Assembly: GCA_022340285.1 (NCBI GenBank)
Contig: JAJDOG010000040.1
Location: 36,711-100,710, forward strand
Direction: 5' to 3'
DNA length: 64,000 bases
Source: Betaproteobacteria bacterium
Lineage (GTDB): Bacteria > Pseudomonadota > Gammaproteobacteria > Burkholderiales > SG8-39
Position numbers and translations under genes: made by a program. Positions within the stretch are counted from its first letter, which is position 1. Every line of letters begins with the position of its first letter. Shown piece after piece: positions 28,492-38,216 of the stretch. The notes beneath the pieces are model-generated. The model was not told the origin of the DNA, did not search any database, and worked only from the letters and a program-made list of their open reading frames with translations.

Positions 28492-29996
28492 CGTGCTCGC
28501 ACGCCGGTTGCGCGGCGGGAATTGAGATACAGGCGTAGCGCCGGCGTAAGGACGATGAGCACGGTCACGAGCAGAAGGCCGAGCGAGATCCAGCGGGTGA
28601 AGAAGATGGTGATATGCCCGTCCCCGATCATGATCGACTGATGATAGCTGCGCTCCGCCAGTTCACCGAGCACGAGCGCGATGACCGCGGTGATCCGCGG
28701 ATAATCGAAGCGCATCATCAGGTAGCCGATGACTCCGAATACGAGAGCAACGACCACGTCGCCGAACCGCGAGTGAAGCGCGAAGACCCCGACGAGCGCG
28801 ATCGAGACGACGGCGGGGACGAGGATGTGCACGTCGAGCAAGGTGACCAGCGCCAGATACCGGGCGACCGCGAGCCCGATCAGCGAGGCGATGACTGCTG
28901 CCAGGGCGAGTGCCACGATCAGGCTGAACACGGTGCCCTCGTGCTCGAGCAGCATCAGGGGCCCCGGCTCCAACCCGTGCAGGACGAGTACTCCCAGGAA
29001 GATCGCCATCTCCGCGCTGCCGGGAATCCCAAACGCCAACGTCGGAATCAGGGCGCCGCCATCCTTCGCGTTGTTCGCCGATTCCGGCGCGATCACACCA
29101 AGAATGTTTCCTTTCCCAAAGCTTTCCGGGTTCTTCGAAGCCTGAACGGTGGCGGCATAAGCGATGAAGGACGCGACCGTCCCACCGACACCCGGAACAG
29201 CGCCGATGAAAGCCCCGATGCCAGAGCCGCGCAGGAGCGTGGGCAGGTTTCGGAATACCGCCTTGACGCCGTCACTGACGCGCGAAATCTTGACGTCCGC
29301 GCGGCCCTCGGAGGCCACGATGCCTCCCTTGGTCGTCAGGTTGATCATCTCGGCGATGGCGAACAGTCCGGTGAGCGCCGGGACGATCTGGATCCCGTCG
29401 AAGAGATACTCGATCCCGCCCGTGAACCGCGTCCCGCCGTTGACGGCATCGAACCCGATAAATGCCAGCGCAAGGCCGAACGCACCGCTGATCAGACCGC
29501 GCAGGAAATGTCCGCCGGTCGATAGGGCGATCGCGCCGAGTCCAAGCATCGCGAGCGCGAAGAACTCGGGCGGGCCGAACAGCAACACGATTTCCTTGGC
29601 GATAGGTATGACCGCGATGAGGATCGCGACGCCGATGAGGCCTCCCAGGGACGAGGCCGTCGCCGCCGCCCCGATGGCCGCGCCGGCCTTGCCCTGCTGC
29701 GCCATGGGAAACCCGTCGAAGCAGGTGGCCGCGTTCGGCGGAATCCCGGGCGTGTTCAGCAGGATCGCCGAGATCGATCCGCCGAAGGCGACCGATCCCA
29801 TGACGCCGCCGAACAGGGTGAAGGCCGTTTCCGGCTGCATCCCGTACGTCAGCGGAATGAGCAGCGCGATCGCGGTGGTTCCGCCGAGCCCCGGAATCGC
29901 GCCGAAGAGCAGCCCGACGACGACGCCGATGCCGAGAAACAGCACGCCCTCCATCGTGAACAGAAGCGCGAGCGCGGATGTCGCTGACTCAAGCAT
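28488..29996 (-). CDS. Tripartite tricarboxylate transporter large permease (TctA family)
   Basis: A 502-residue polytopic membrane protein with about twelve hydrophobic segments. TctA signatures include GAIPGLGGTTAIALLIPLT near the N-terminus, the NTPGIPPNAATCFDGFP region and a second inverted repeat with GAVPGVGGTVASF. It imports carboxylates in symport with cations. Together with TctB and TctC it makes a full system. Confidence 0.95.
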   Translation of the reverse strand: MLESATSALALLFTMEGVLFLGIGVVVGLLFGAIPGLGGTTAIALLIPLTYGMQPETAFTLFGGVMGSVAFGGSISAILLNTPGIPPNAATCFDGFPMAQQGKAGAAIGAAATASSLGGLIGVAILIAVIPIAKEIVLLFGPPEFFALAMLGLGAIALSTGGHFLRGLISGAFGLALAFIGFDAVNGGTRFTGGIEYLFDGIQIVPALTGLFAIAEMINLTTKGGIVASEGRADVKISRVSDGVKAVFRNLPTLLRGSGIGAFIGAVPGVGGTVASFIAYAATVQASKNPESFGKGNILGVIAPESANNAKDGGALIPTLAFGIPGSAEMAIFLGVLVLHGLEPGPLMLLEHEGTVFSLIVALALAAVIASLIGLAVARYLALVTLLDVHILVPAVVSIALVGVFALHSRFGDVVVALVFGVIGYLMMRFDYPRITAVIALVLGELAERSYHQSIMIGDGHITIFFTRWISLGLLLVTVLIVLTPALRLYLNSRRATGVRAR

Positions 29997-30040
29997 TCTC
30001 GGGGCGTGCTTTGCTCATCGACCTCGCGGTGACCAATACA

Positions 30041-30074
30041 GCACCGGCGGAACCGCTAGCGATTCCGCCGGTGC
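30041..30074. repeat. Strong intercistronic hairpin between TctC and TctA genes
   Basis: GCACCGGCGGAA (30041-30052) and TTCCGCCGGTGC (30063-30074) give a perfect 12-bp stem with a 10-base loop. No T-run follows on either side, so it is not a typical terminator. It lies in the 129-base gap between the binding-protein gene and the downstream permease gene of one operon. Confidence 0.75.
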
Positions 30075-30125
30075 GTTGTCTTAAACGGATGACGCGTGGT
30101 TTCCGTCCCGCGCGGCGCGGTCGCG

Positions 30126-31085
30126 TTACTTCTGCTCCTTCAGCGCATCGGGATAATCGGCCAGGTTCTTCAGGGCGCGATCCACGGCAGCCTGGGTCTT
30201 CTCCGCAGGCAGGTAAGCGAACGGCCGCTTGGTCTTCTTGGCCCAGGCCACAGACTCCGGGTCCTGGATCGCCTTTCCTACCGCGTCCGAGAGGATCTTC
30301 TGGATTTCGGCGGGCAGGCCCGGCGGCGCGCCGATGAGCCGCTCGACGCCGAGTCCCGTTAGCTGCGGATATCCGGCTTCGGCGATCGTCTGGACGCCCG
30401 GATAGCTCGATTTCTCCTCGAAAGTCACCACGCCGCGAATGTCACCCGAGCGAACGAAGCTCGCAAAGGTCTGGGTGGGGGCGATGGCGGCGTCGGCGTC
30501 GCCGCGAATGACGCCGAGAATGATATTCCGGGTCCCCTTGTAGCCGGTGACCATGGCGGCCTTGAAGCCGATCACGGACTTGGCAATGCTTGCCGCGGTG
30601 TATACGGTCGTGCCGAAACCCACGCTCGCAATTTTCAGGGGCCGGCCCAGTTTCTTGATGTCCTCAACCGTCTTGATGTCGGATTTGGCGCTCACACCCA
30701 GGAGATAGGGGCTCGTCGACATGCGGCCGATCCAGACGACCTTGGTGATGTCGTAGCTCACCTTCTCGCCGGTCATCTGCGGCATCGCCGCGCCGGGAAT
30801 GTTGAAGACCGAGATCGTGTAGCCATCCGGCTTCGCGCGATAGAGCTGGCCCATTGCGAGCCGCCCGCCGGCGCCCGCCTCGTTCTTCGGCACGACGTTC
30901 ACCTTGTTGGGGAGATATTTGGGCAGGACGCTGGCGATCTGTCTCGCCGTCGAGTCCATGCCGCCCCCCGGGCTGAACGGGATGAGGAACGTGATGTCTT
31001 TCTCAGGGTATCCTGCAGTCGCCTGGCCTGCAGAGCCCAGCGCGACCGCGGCCGCTGTTGCGGCCAACAAAAGTTTCCGCACCAT
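30126..31085 (-). CDS. Tripartite tricarboxylate transporter receptor (TctC/Bug family)
   Basis: A 319-residue Bug-type periplasmic protein. Signal peptide MVRKLLLAATAAAVALG cut before GYPEKD; the family motif ITFLIPFSPGGGMD with ligand-carboxylate loop follows, then NKVNVVPKNEAGAGG. Bug proteins bind diverse carboxylates. First gene of the transporter operon with permease genes downstream. Confidence 0.93.
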   Translation of the reverse strand: MVRKLLLAATAAAVALGSAGQATAGYPEKDITFLIPFSPGGGMDSTARQIASVLPKYLPNKVNVVPKNEAGAGGRLAMGQLYRAKPDGYTISVFNIPGAAMPQMTGEKVSYDITKVVWIGRMSTSPYLLGVSAKSDIKTVEDIKKLGRPLKIASVGFGTTVYTAASIAKSVIGFKAAMVTGYKGTRNIILGVIRGDADAAIAPTQTFASFVRSGDIRGVVTFEEKSSYPGVQTIAEAGYPQLTGLGVERLIGAPPGLPAEIQKILSDAVGKAIQDPESVAWAKKTKRPFAYLPAEKTQAAVDRALKNLADYPDALKEQK

Positions 31086-31159
31086 ATTCCCTCCTCCAAG
31101 GAACTGATAGTCGACTTCCTGCCGCGAGGATTCTCCTGCGGTTGCCTTGTCCCCGCAAG

Positions 31160-32140
31160 CTACATGAGGTCTTTGCCACGCTCATGCTGCCGGACGGCGC
31201 GGCGGCCTTCGAAGGCCGTTATGGGCGGCATCTTGAACCGGCGCAGTTCCGCCGGGTCGGCCGGTGCGCCCGGGCCGATGGGCCGATCGCCCTTGATCGT
31301 CACCCGCTCCATCAAGCGCCGCTGGGGATAGTAATCATGCACCGCCGAATGCTGCGCAGAGCGGTTGTCCCAGAAGACCAACATGTCCGGCCGCCAGCGA
31401 TGGCGATACTGGTACTCCAGGATCGACGTGACCCGAAACAGGGTGTCGAGCAAGGAGCGGCTCTCCCGCTCCTCCATACCCTTGATGTAGAGCGTGAACT
31501 GCGGATTGACGAAAATCGCCTTGCGCCCGGTGATCGGATGCACCCGCACCACGGGATGCGTGACCGGAGGATACAGCTCCTCGTAGCGCTTGAGCCGCTT
31601 GCGGCCCTCCTCCGTCTGCGAGAAAAGCTCCTTGAACGGCTTGAAGTCGTGTACTGCCTCGAGCCCCGAGATGAAGTGTTGCATCCGGTCGGACAGCCCG
31701 TCGTATGCGGCCGTCATGCTGGCGAAGACCGTGTCGCCCCCGAGCGCCGGAACGACCTTCGAGCAGAGCATGGTGCCCATCGGCGGGCACTCCCGAAACG
31801 TCTCGTCCGTATGCCAGATGTCGGTCGCAGCCGGCGGATTGCCTTCCTTGTTGTCGTAGACGATGAGCGCCGCGTTGTCCGCGGCGTTGGTCGAGAACGG
31901 ATGAACGGTGAGCTCTCCGAAGTAGCGCCCGAAACGCATCAAGTCCTCGGAACCGATCTTCTGATCGGGAAATACGAGCACTTCGTGCGCTGCATGTGCC
32001 TCGCCGATCGCCCTCACGGTCGCCGGATCGAGCGGCTTGGTCAGGTCCACCCCGGTCACTTCTGCACCGAGGAACACGCCCACCTTGCGTGTTTGGATGG
32101 AAACGCTTTCGTTCGCTTCAACCGTCCCGAGATCGCCCAC
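31160..32140 (-). CDS. TauD/TfdA-family Fe(II)/2-oxoglutarate dioxygenase
   Basis: A 326-residue dioxygenase. The iron-binding H-x-D is WHTDETF and the distal His lies in HSAVHDYYP; the Arg that binds 2-oxoglutarate follows in the PQRRLMERV segment. There is no nearby ATG before the conserved VGVFLGAEVTGVDL, and I chose GTG at 32140 because AAGGAG is six bases upstream in the normal place. Family members hydroxylate taurine, alkyl sulfonates, phenoxyacetates or sulfate esters; the substrate is open. It is divergent from an aldehyde dehydrogenase gene, which would fit release of an aldehyde after hydroxylation. Confidence 0.87.
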   Translation of the reverse strand: MGDLGTVEANESVSIQTRKVGVFLGAEVTGVDLTKPLDPATVRAIGEAHAAHEVLVFPDQKIGSEDLMRFGRYFGELTVHPFSTNAADNAALIVYDNKEGNPPAATDIWHTDETFRECPPMGTMLCSKVVPALGGDTVFASMTAAYDGLSDRMQHFISGLEAVHDFKPFKELFSQTEEGRKRLKRYEELYPPVTHPVVRVHPITGRKAIFVNPQFTLYIKGMEERESRSLLDTLFRVTSILEYQYRHRWRPDMLVFWDNRSAQHSAVHDYYPQRRLMERVTIKGDRPIGPGAPADPAELRRFKMPPITAFEGRRAVRQHERGKDLM

Positions 32141-32318
32141 CGCCTGCTCCTTCCCGCACCTGAACCCGCACAGCCCGCAAACCCTCGGGCAGATTACCAC
32201 TTCCGCAAACCACTTCAAGGCATTGCGGTGCGGGGGCGTCGGCCCGCGGCGAAATGCTCTACGATTGCCTTCCGTCGTGCCAACGTCTGTCGTGAGCAAC
32301 GAGGAAAGGACCCCCGAC

Positions 32319-33755
32319 ATGAGTAGCCTGCACCAGAACCTGATCAACGGAAGCTGGGTGGCCGGCGCCGGCGTCAACCTCAACAAGAACCCGTCGGACC
32401 TCGCCGATGTCGTCGGCGAGTTCGCGCAGGCCGACGCCGGCCACGCGCAAACCGCGATCGAGGCGGCCAGCGCCGCATTTCCGAAGTGGGCGAACTCGAG
32501 CGTCCAGGAGCGGGCCGACATCCTGGACCGCGCGGGCAGCGCGATCCTCGCGCGCAAGGAAGAGCTCGGCAAGCTGCTCGCCCGCGAGGAGGGCAAGACC
32601 CTGCCCGAGGCAATCGGCGAGGCGGCGCGCGCCGGCTACATCTTCAAGTTCTTCGCCGGCGAGGCCGTGCGAATCGAAGGCGAAAAGCTCGCGTCCGTGC
32701 GTCCCGGCGTGGAAGTCGAGATCACGCGCGAGCCGATCGGCGTGGTCGGCATCATCACACCCTGGAACTTCCCGATCGCGATCCCCGCCTGGAAGATCGC
32801 GCCCGCGCTCGCGTACGGCAATTGCGTAGTGGTCAAGCCCGCCGATCTCGTGCCGGGCTGCGCCTGGGCGCTCGCCTCGATCTTGCATGACGCGGGCATT
32901 CCGCCGGGCGTATTCAACCTGGTGATGGGCCGCGGCTCGGTGGTCGGTGAAGCGATCGTTGGCTCGCCCGACGTCGCGGGCATCTCGTTCACCGGATCGG
33001 TTTCCACGGGGCGCGCGATCGCCGCGCGTGCCATCGAACAGGGCAAGAAAATCCAGCTCGAGATGGGCGGCAAGAACCCCATGGTGGTGCTCGACGACGC
33101 GGACATGAACATTGCGGTCGGCGCGTGCGTGAACGGCGCCTTCTTCTCGACCGGTCAGCGTTGCACGGCATCGAGCCGGTTGATCGTCACCCAAGGCATC
33201 CACGACAGGTTCGTTGCCGCCCTGCGCGAGCGGATGGGTGCGCTGAAGGTGGATCATGCCCTGAAGCAAGGCACCGAAATCGGGCCGGTCGTCGACCAGA
33301 CGCAGCTCGACCAGGATCTTGCGTATCTCGACATCGGACGCAACGAAGGCGCCAAGGTGACCGGGGGCGACATTCTCGGGCGCGAGACCGAGGGTTATTA
33401 CCTGCAGCCTGCGCTCTTCACCGACACCCACAACGCCATGCGCATCAATCGCGAGGAGATCTTCGGTCCGGTGGCAAGCGTGATCCGGGTGAAGGATTAC
33501 GGTGAGGCACTGGCGGTCGCGAATGACACGCCCTTCGGATTGTCTTCCGGCATCTGCACCACCTCGCTGAAGCACGCCTCGCACTTCAAGCGCCATGCCC
33601 AGGCCGGCATGGTGATGGTCAATCTGCCGACCGCCGGGGTCGACTACCACGTGCCGTTCGGCGGCCGCAAAGGCTCGAGCTACGGATCACGCGAGCAGGG
33701 GCGTTACGCCGCCGAGTTCTACACGACCGTGAAGACCGCGTATACGCTTCCTTAG
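32319..33755 (+). CDS. NAD(P)-dependent aldehyde dehydrogenase
   Basis: A 478-residue aldehyde dehydrogenase, start MSSLHQNLINGSWV. Catalytic Glu is in LEMGGKNP and catalytic Cys in STGQRCTASS; FTGSVSTGR and TPWNFP are conserved cofactor segments. It resembles 2-oxoglutarate-semialdehyde or succinate-semialdehyde dehydrogenases. An ATG downstream of GAGGAAAGG was chosen; the much longer frame beginning inside the dioxygenase gene is not credible. Oxidises an aldehyde, possibly the product of the divergent dioxygenase. Confidence 0.93.
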   Translation: MSSLHQNLINGSWVAGAGVNLNKNPSDLADVVGEFAQADAGHAQTAIEAASAAFPKWANSSVQERADILDRAGSAILARKEELGKLLAREEGKTLPEAIGEAARAGYIFKFFAGEAVRIEGEKLASVRPGVEVEITREPIGVVGIITPWNFPIAIPAWKIAPALAYGNCVVVKPADLVPGCAWALASILHDAGIPPGVFNLVMGRGSVVGEAIVGSPDVAGISFTGSVSTGRAIAARAIEQGKKIQLEMGGKNPMVVLDDADMNIAVGACVNGAFFSTGQRCTASSRLIVTQGIHDRFVAALRERMGALKVDHALKQGTEIGPVVDQTQLDQDLAYLDIGRNEGAKVTGGDILGRETEGYYLQPALFTDTHNAMRINREEIFGPVASVIRVKDYGEALAVANDTPFGLSSGICTTSLKHASHFKRHAQAGMVMVNLPTAGVDYHVPFGGRKGSSYGSREQGRYAAEFYTTVKTAYTLP

Positions 33756-33778
33756 CCTCTGCCCAAAAAGCCCGCGCC

Positions 33779-33979
33779 TCAGACCGACAGCATCGCTCGC
33801 GAGAATTCGAATGTCACCGCGTCGCGGGCGCATTCCAGGCGGCAGGCGCCGCAATGCCAGCACTCGTCCGGGTAGCGCACCACCGCGACCTTGCCCTCCA
33901 TGTGGATCACGTCCACCGGGCAATACAGGTCGCAGAGCTCGCAGCCGTTGCATTTTGCGGGGTCGATGACGGCGGGCAT
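33779..33979 (-). CDS. Short AprB-like dicluster ferredoxin
   Basis: A 66-residue protein with two [4Fe-4S] motifs: CNGCELCDLYCP and CWHCGACRLEC. The pattern is that of the iron-sulfur subunit AprB, including the ECW..C element, but it lacks AprB's long C-terminal tail. It begins 11 bases after the flavoprotein gene stop and is probably the electron partner of that flavoprotein. Confidence 0.85.
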   Translation of the reverse strand: MPAVIDPAKCNGCELCDLYCPVDVIHMEGKVAVVRYPDECWHCGACRLECARDAVTFEFSRAMLSV

Positions 33980-33990
33980 GATAGGCGTCC

Positions 33991-35676
33991 TCAGGCCGCG
34001 TACTTCAGCTTGTCGAGCCGGGTCGTGACCGCGCCATCCGGCTGCTTCTGGATCACCATCAGGCCGCAGTAGTTCGCGTCATCGGTCTGCGGGAAATCCG
34101 CGCGGTACTGATAGGGGTGGAAGCGCGACTCCCGGCGCTCTAGCGCGGCGCGCGCCGAGATCTTCGAGACCTGGTGGATGTTCAGCGCCTCGTGCGCGCG
34201 CATGAGCTCGTGCATGTTGTCAGCCTTGAGCTCGTCGCGGGCGGTGTCGAGGCGGTCGAGCTTCTCGAGCGCGCCGGTGAGGCTCAGCTCGGTCTTCACC
34301 GGGCCGAAGTGGTCGGTGCAGATGATGCGCACGATGTTCTCGAACTCGCGGTAGGTGATGCCGGAGCGGCGCTCGAGCGGCCGGAACACCCGTGCCTCCT
34401 CCTCGGCCATGGCGTGCGTGTCGAGCGGTCTAAGGTGGGCGATCTTCTTCGCATAGGCAGCGGCGTGCTTCCCCGCCGCGAAGCCGCCCGCCATCGCCAT
34501 GTGCAGGCAGCCCATCTGGTCGGATGCATCGCCCGCCGCGTAGATTCCCGGCACGTTCGAGGCGCAATGGCGGTCGATGCGGATGCCGCTGCCGCAGAGC
34601 TCGGAGGGCCGCGCTTGCATCGGCTCGGACACCGTCATCTCGATCATCGCCTCTTCCTTTGCATAGCCCTTTGCGAGCAGGAATTCGGGCAGCGTGTCCT
34701 TGTCGATGCCGAGGGTGAAGAAGAGGTGTTCGAGCTCCTTCGGTTTGAGGTGCCGGCAATCCATGTAGATGGGGCCGCGGCCTTCTTTGAGCTCCTGCAG
34801 CGCGCCCCAGACCATGAAGTTGCGCGGCGCCTTGTCGGCCATCTCGTGGTAGTTCTTCATGAACGGCTCGCGCAGCGAATTGACGAGGCGCGCGCCCATG
34901 CCGAAGAACGCGTTGAAGCCCGGCGCGCTGAAGCCCTTCGGCACGATGGTCATGCGCACGTATTCCATGTTCGCCAGCGCGACACCCGCGTCGAATGCGG
35001 CGCGGTGCAGGTCCCCCGTGTTGGCCGGGCAATACCAGAGGTTGAAGGGATTGCCGATCTGCGCGTTGAACATGCGGTTGGTGTTGCCGGTGGCGATCAC
35101 CACTGCCTTGGCGCGGATGCGATAGAAGTCGCCAGTGCGGATGTCGTAGCCCGTGAACCCCGCCAGCTCGCCGTCGTGCAGGTAGATGTTGGTGACCTGA
35201 ACCCGGTTCAGGATCTCGCACTTGCGGCGCTTCACCTCCATCGCCATCTTCGGCTTGAGGTGCTTGCCGTCGAAGTTGATGAAGTAGGGGCCGGGCTGGC
35301 CCATGGCCTGGGTGCGGAAGATCTTGCCGTCGGGCTGGCGCAGCGACACGCCGATCTTTTCGGTGCGCGCGAGCGCCGCATCGAGCTCGTCGCAGTACAC
35401 GGCGTCGTGCACGTCGAGATCCGCGGCGCCCCGTGCCACCCGTCCCACGTAGCCGAGGTACGCCTCGCGCGTGTCCCAGGACGGGCCGGTTCCGAGATAG
35501 GCGACGAAATGGTCGATGCCGCCGGCGATTGCGCCGCTGTGCACGATGTTCGCCTTGTCGACGATGAGCACGCGGCACCCGGCCTCCGCTGCGGCCATCG
35601 CGCTGTTGAGCCCCGCGGTGCCGCCGCCAATGATGGCGACGTCGGTGTCGACCTCGTGGACTTTCCGATCGCTCAT
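33991..35676 (-). CDS. AprA-like FAD-dependent oxidoreductase (succinate dehydrogenase/fumarate reductase superfamily)
   Basis: A 561-residue flavoprotein with FAD-binding IIGGGTAGLNSAMAAAEAG at the N-terminus, SGAIAGGIDH (covalent or FAD-proximal loop), the capping domain and the C-terminal IYAAGDASDQMG. The closest family is adenylylsulfate reductase alpha-like flavoproteins; true AprA is about 620 residues. No sulfate adenylyltransferase or membrane quinone partner (QmoABC) is in the window, so APS reductase activity is not claimed. It pairs with the ferredoxin directly downstream and lies near a TauD-type dioxygenase, which may link it to organosulfur metabolism (inference). Confidence 0.85.
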   Translation of the reverse strand: MSDRKVHEVDTDVAIIGGGTAGLNSAMAAAEAGCRVLIVDKANIVHSGAIAGGIDHFVAYLGTGPSWDTREAYLGYVGRVARGAADLDVHDAVYCDELDAALARTEKIGVSLRQPDGKIFRTQAMGQPGPYFINFDGKHLKPKMAMEVKRRKCEILNRVQVTNIYLHDGELAGFTGYDIRTGDFYRIRAKAVVIATGNTNRMFNAQIGNPFNLWYCPANTGDLHRAAFDAGVALANMEYVRMTIVPKGFSAPGFNAFFGMGARLVNSLREPFMKNYHEMADKAPRNFMVWGALQELKEGRGPIYMDCRHLKPKELEHLFFTLGIDKDTLPEFLLAKGYAKEEAMIEMTVSEPMQARPSELCGSGIRIDRHCASNVPGIYAAGDASDQMGCLHMAMAGGFAAGKHAAAYAKKIAHLRPLDTHAMAEEEARVFRPLERRSGITYREFENIVRIICTDHFGPVKTELSLTGALEKLDRLDTARDELKADNMHELMRAHEALNIHQVSKISARAALERRESRFHPYQYRADFPQTDDANYCGLMVIQKQPDGAVTTRLDKLKYAA

Positions 35677-35825
35677 GGCGCTTCCGTCTCGCTGCGTCCA
35701 GACTGGGACTGCGCGCGGCAGTGGATAGATCCACCATTCTGGTCCATGCGGCGGGCCCGTCTTTGACCTGGGATAAGTGCGCCCTCGCCGAGACGGTGTC
35801 GCCTCTGATGCGGTGCAGCAATGCG

Positions 35826-37253
35826 CTATCGGGCGATCGAGAGGTCGGCAAGCAGCCCCGGGATCAGCTGGAGGATCTGCCGCGTGATGACCGGCACGCT
35901 CGATGCCTCACCCAGCGAGCCGCCGGTGAGCGGGCCGACCACGTAGAGCCCTGTAACGCGCGAGCCCCCCGCGCCGATCGCGCGCGAATCGGGATCGACA
36001 TCCACGCCGAGGCCGCACGCGCTCGACCGCACCAAGCCGTCTGCGGCCAGCCCGCGCATCAGTGGATCGTGCAACGACTGCAGGCGACTGTCGAAGCCCG
36101 TGCAGTTGATGAGAGCCGTATAAAATTTTTCCCGAACAAGCGTCGCGCCGCGATCCCGAAACGCGACGGTGAAGCCGCGCGGCCCATGCCGCACCGATAC
36201 CACGTGCGCGCCATGGAACGCGAGCTGGCCGGTCTCCACGGCGTGTTGCACGATCCGTTCGTTCTGCGGCGGAATCCTGAACCGGTGGACGTCGTACCAT
36301 GGCTTGAGGTGGCGCAGGAAGCGCAGCTGCTCGGACGTAGAGAGATGCGGCCACAGCACATGCGCTGCGTCCCGAACGTCGTCGAACAATGCGTGCCAGC
36401 TCGTGCGGGCCGGATCGAGCCGGCGGATGTCGGCGCGCAGCGCCCGGACGATCCCGGCGACGGAGTCTGGCCGACCGTGACGAGCGACGAATTCGGGCAC
36501 TTCCTGCATGAGTCCTTGCAAGCGGGGCATCGTGGGTGGAAACGGGCTGTGCGATATGGGCCGCATTCCCCTGCGCGATACGGCCTCGATCGGACCGCGA
36601 TGGCCCTGAGACACCAGCGTCGACACGACGTCCGCGGTCGTCAATCCGGTGCCCAGAATCAGGACATGATGATCCGGATCGATGCGTTGCAATGCCGGGA
36701 GATCCCACGGATCGGCCACGCATTCGGGATGGCGGACGTAAGCGCGAAGCCAGTCCGGGACGTGCGGCCCGCCTTGACCGACGGCAAGCACGCATGCATC
36801 CGCATCCACGGTTGCGCCGTTTGCCAGCGCAACGGAAAAACCCCGCACGCCGCTCGCGATGCGCGCGGCGCGTTGCGTGATGTGCCGGATCGTCGTACCG
36901 GACGGATTAGATGCCTGATAACGCGTGAGCTCTGCGTGGACGTAGCGACCGAAGTCTGCGCGGCGCGGATAGGTCCGCCCGTTCGCAGCAACCGCATCCG
37001 GATCTCTTTCCAGCGCGCCGCTGGTCCTCAGCCAGGTGCTGAAGTGATCCGGCGCATCGAGGTACAGGAGGTGAATCGAGTCCGCTGCGTTAAGGCGGTG
37101 GTCGGGATGTGGCGTCGAGTGCGCGAGTCCGGCGCCCACTTGCTCGCGCGGATCGATCAGGAGAATTTCAAGGGGTCTCGGCGCCAGACGGCTCAAGTGG
37201 ATCGCGCATGCCGCGCCGCTGAAACCGCCTCCAATGACGGCAATCGCGCTCAC
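35826..37253 (-). CDS. FAD/NAD(P)-binding flavoprotein of unknown substrate
   Basis: A 475-residue protein with VIGGGFSGAACAIHL at the N-terminus, a further nucleotide-binding strand HHVLILGTGLTTADVV and a middle TVDADACVLAVGQGG. It belongs to the FAD-NAD(P)-binding family (sometimes called HcnB/ornithine-hydroxylase-like). Function is not established. Near the upstream NAD(P)-dependent reductase gene (36 bases). Confidence 0.8.
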   Translation of the reverse strand: MSAIAVIGGGFSGAACAIHLSRLAPRPLEILLIDPREQVGAGLAHSTPHPDHRLNAADSIHLLYLDAPDHFSTWLRTSGALERDPDAVAANGRTYPRRADFGRYVHAELTRYQASNPSGTTIRHITQRAARIASGVRGFSVALANGATVDADACVLAVGQGGPHVPDWLRAYVRHPECVADPWDLPALQRIDPDHHVLILGTGLTTADVVSTLVSQGHRGPIEAVSRRGMRPISHSPFPPTMPRLQGLMQEVPEFVARHGRPDSVAGIVRALRADIRRLDPARTSWHALFDDVRDAAHVLWPHLSTSEQLRFLRHLKPWYDVHRFRIPPQNERIVQHAVETGQLAFHGAHVVSVRHGPRGFTVAFRDRGATLVREKFYTALINCTGFDSRLQSLHDPLMRGLAADGLVRSSACGLGVDVDPDSRAIGAGGSRVTGLYVVGPLTGGSLGEASSVPVITRQILQLIPGLLADLSIAR

Positions 37254-37288
37254 GAACCTATGGCGATTGGCGGCGGGCGCGCTGCGGT

Positions 37289-38134
37289 TCAGTGGCCAGC
37301 GTTGCGCAGCGCCGCGAAAACCTCCTCGGCCGGAGGCGCTGTGCGGGCATCCTTGAAAGATGCCAGGCGCTCATACACCTCGCCTGCGGCGACGTGAAAT
37401 CCTTCGGGCAGGCCGGCCTCGGCGAACGCCGCGGCAAGCTCGTCCATCTCGCCGGTCCAGCGCCATGCCTTGCGCGCCGCGCCCCGTAGCTGCTCGAGGC
37501 GCTTCATTGCGTCGGGCTGCGTTCCCTGCCATTCGGCAACCAGCGCGTCGCCGACCCCGGCTTGCGCGGCGAAAGCGCGCACCGCGCCGGCGAGCGCCGT
37601 CGCGCCCTTGTTCCACGCCGCATAGGCTGCCTTGAGCGCCGAGGCGGCGCCGACCGGACCGTCGAGCGCGTGCGCGACGAGCTCACCGGAAGAAAGCAAC
37701 GGCGCGAGACGCGCCACGTCGCGTCCGGAGAGGTAAAGGCGTGCGCTGGTTCCCTCGCGCGGCGGCGGACCGATGATGCCGCCGTCGACGAACGTTCCGC
37801 CGGCCGACTCGATCGCGAGGGCCGCTTCGCGAGAAGTCCCCGGTGCCACGGCGTTTGCGTCCACGAACAGGCCCCGGTAGCGCGTCGCAGCGACTTCGCG
37901 TGCGAGTGCGAGCGCGCCATGCGGCGGGCACACTGACAGCACGATCGCACTCGCTGCAAGGGCGTCGCGCAGCGTACCCGCATCCTCGAGGTCCGCCTGC
38001 GTTGCCCGGTCACGCGTTGCGGCACTGCGTCCGGCAGAGGCCCAGAGCACGCGCAACCCCTTCGCGCGCAGCCGTGCGCCGATCGCGGCGCCCATTTCCC
38101 CCGGATGGAGAATCGCTATCGTGTGCTCTGCCAT
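37289..38134 (-). CDS. 6-phosphogluconate/3-hydroxyisobutyrate dehydrogenase-like NAD(P) protein (DUF1932)
   Basis: A 281-residue protein with a Rossmann N-terminal domain ILHPGEMGAAIGARLRAKG and conserved FVDANAVAPG and GGTFVDGGIIGPPP. The C-terminal helical half matches the DUF1932 class of beta-hydroxyacid dehydrogenase relatives. The catalytic Lys is plausibly the one in ASALKAAYAAWNKG. Substrate unknown. The gene is 36 bases upstream of the flavoprotein gene in a leftward pair. Confidence 0.82.
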   Translation of the reverse strand: MAEHTIAILHPGEMGAAIGARLRAKGLRVLWASAGRSAATRDRATQADLEDAGTLRDALAASAIVLSVCPPHGALALAREVAATRYRGLFVDANAVAPGTSREAALAIESAGGTFVDGGIIGPPPREGTSARLYLSGRDVARLAPLLSSGELVAHALDGPVGAASALKAAYAAWNKGATALAGAVRAFAAQAGVGDALVAEWQGTQPDAMKRLEQLRGAARKAWRWTGEMDELAAAFAEAGLPEGFHVAAGEVYERLASFKDARTAPPAEEVFAALRNAGH

Positions 38135-38216
38135 CGCGGCCGCTCCTCAGTCATTCCACGATCGCAGGCTATCACGCGCCGTGAGTCGCGTGCGAGACAG
38201 GACGAGGATGGCGCGG

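Noticed and set aside
34174..35766. 530-codon frame antisense to the AprA-like gene
   Set aside because: Antisense shadow; the opposite strand encodes a clear flavoprotein.
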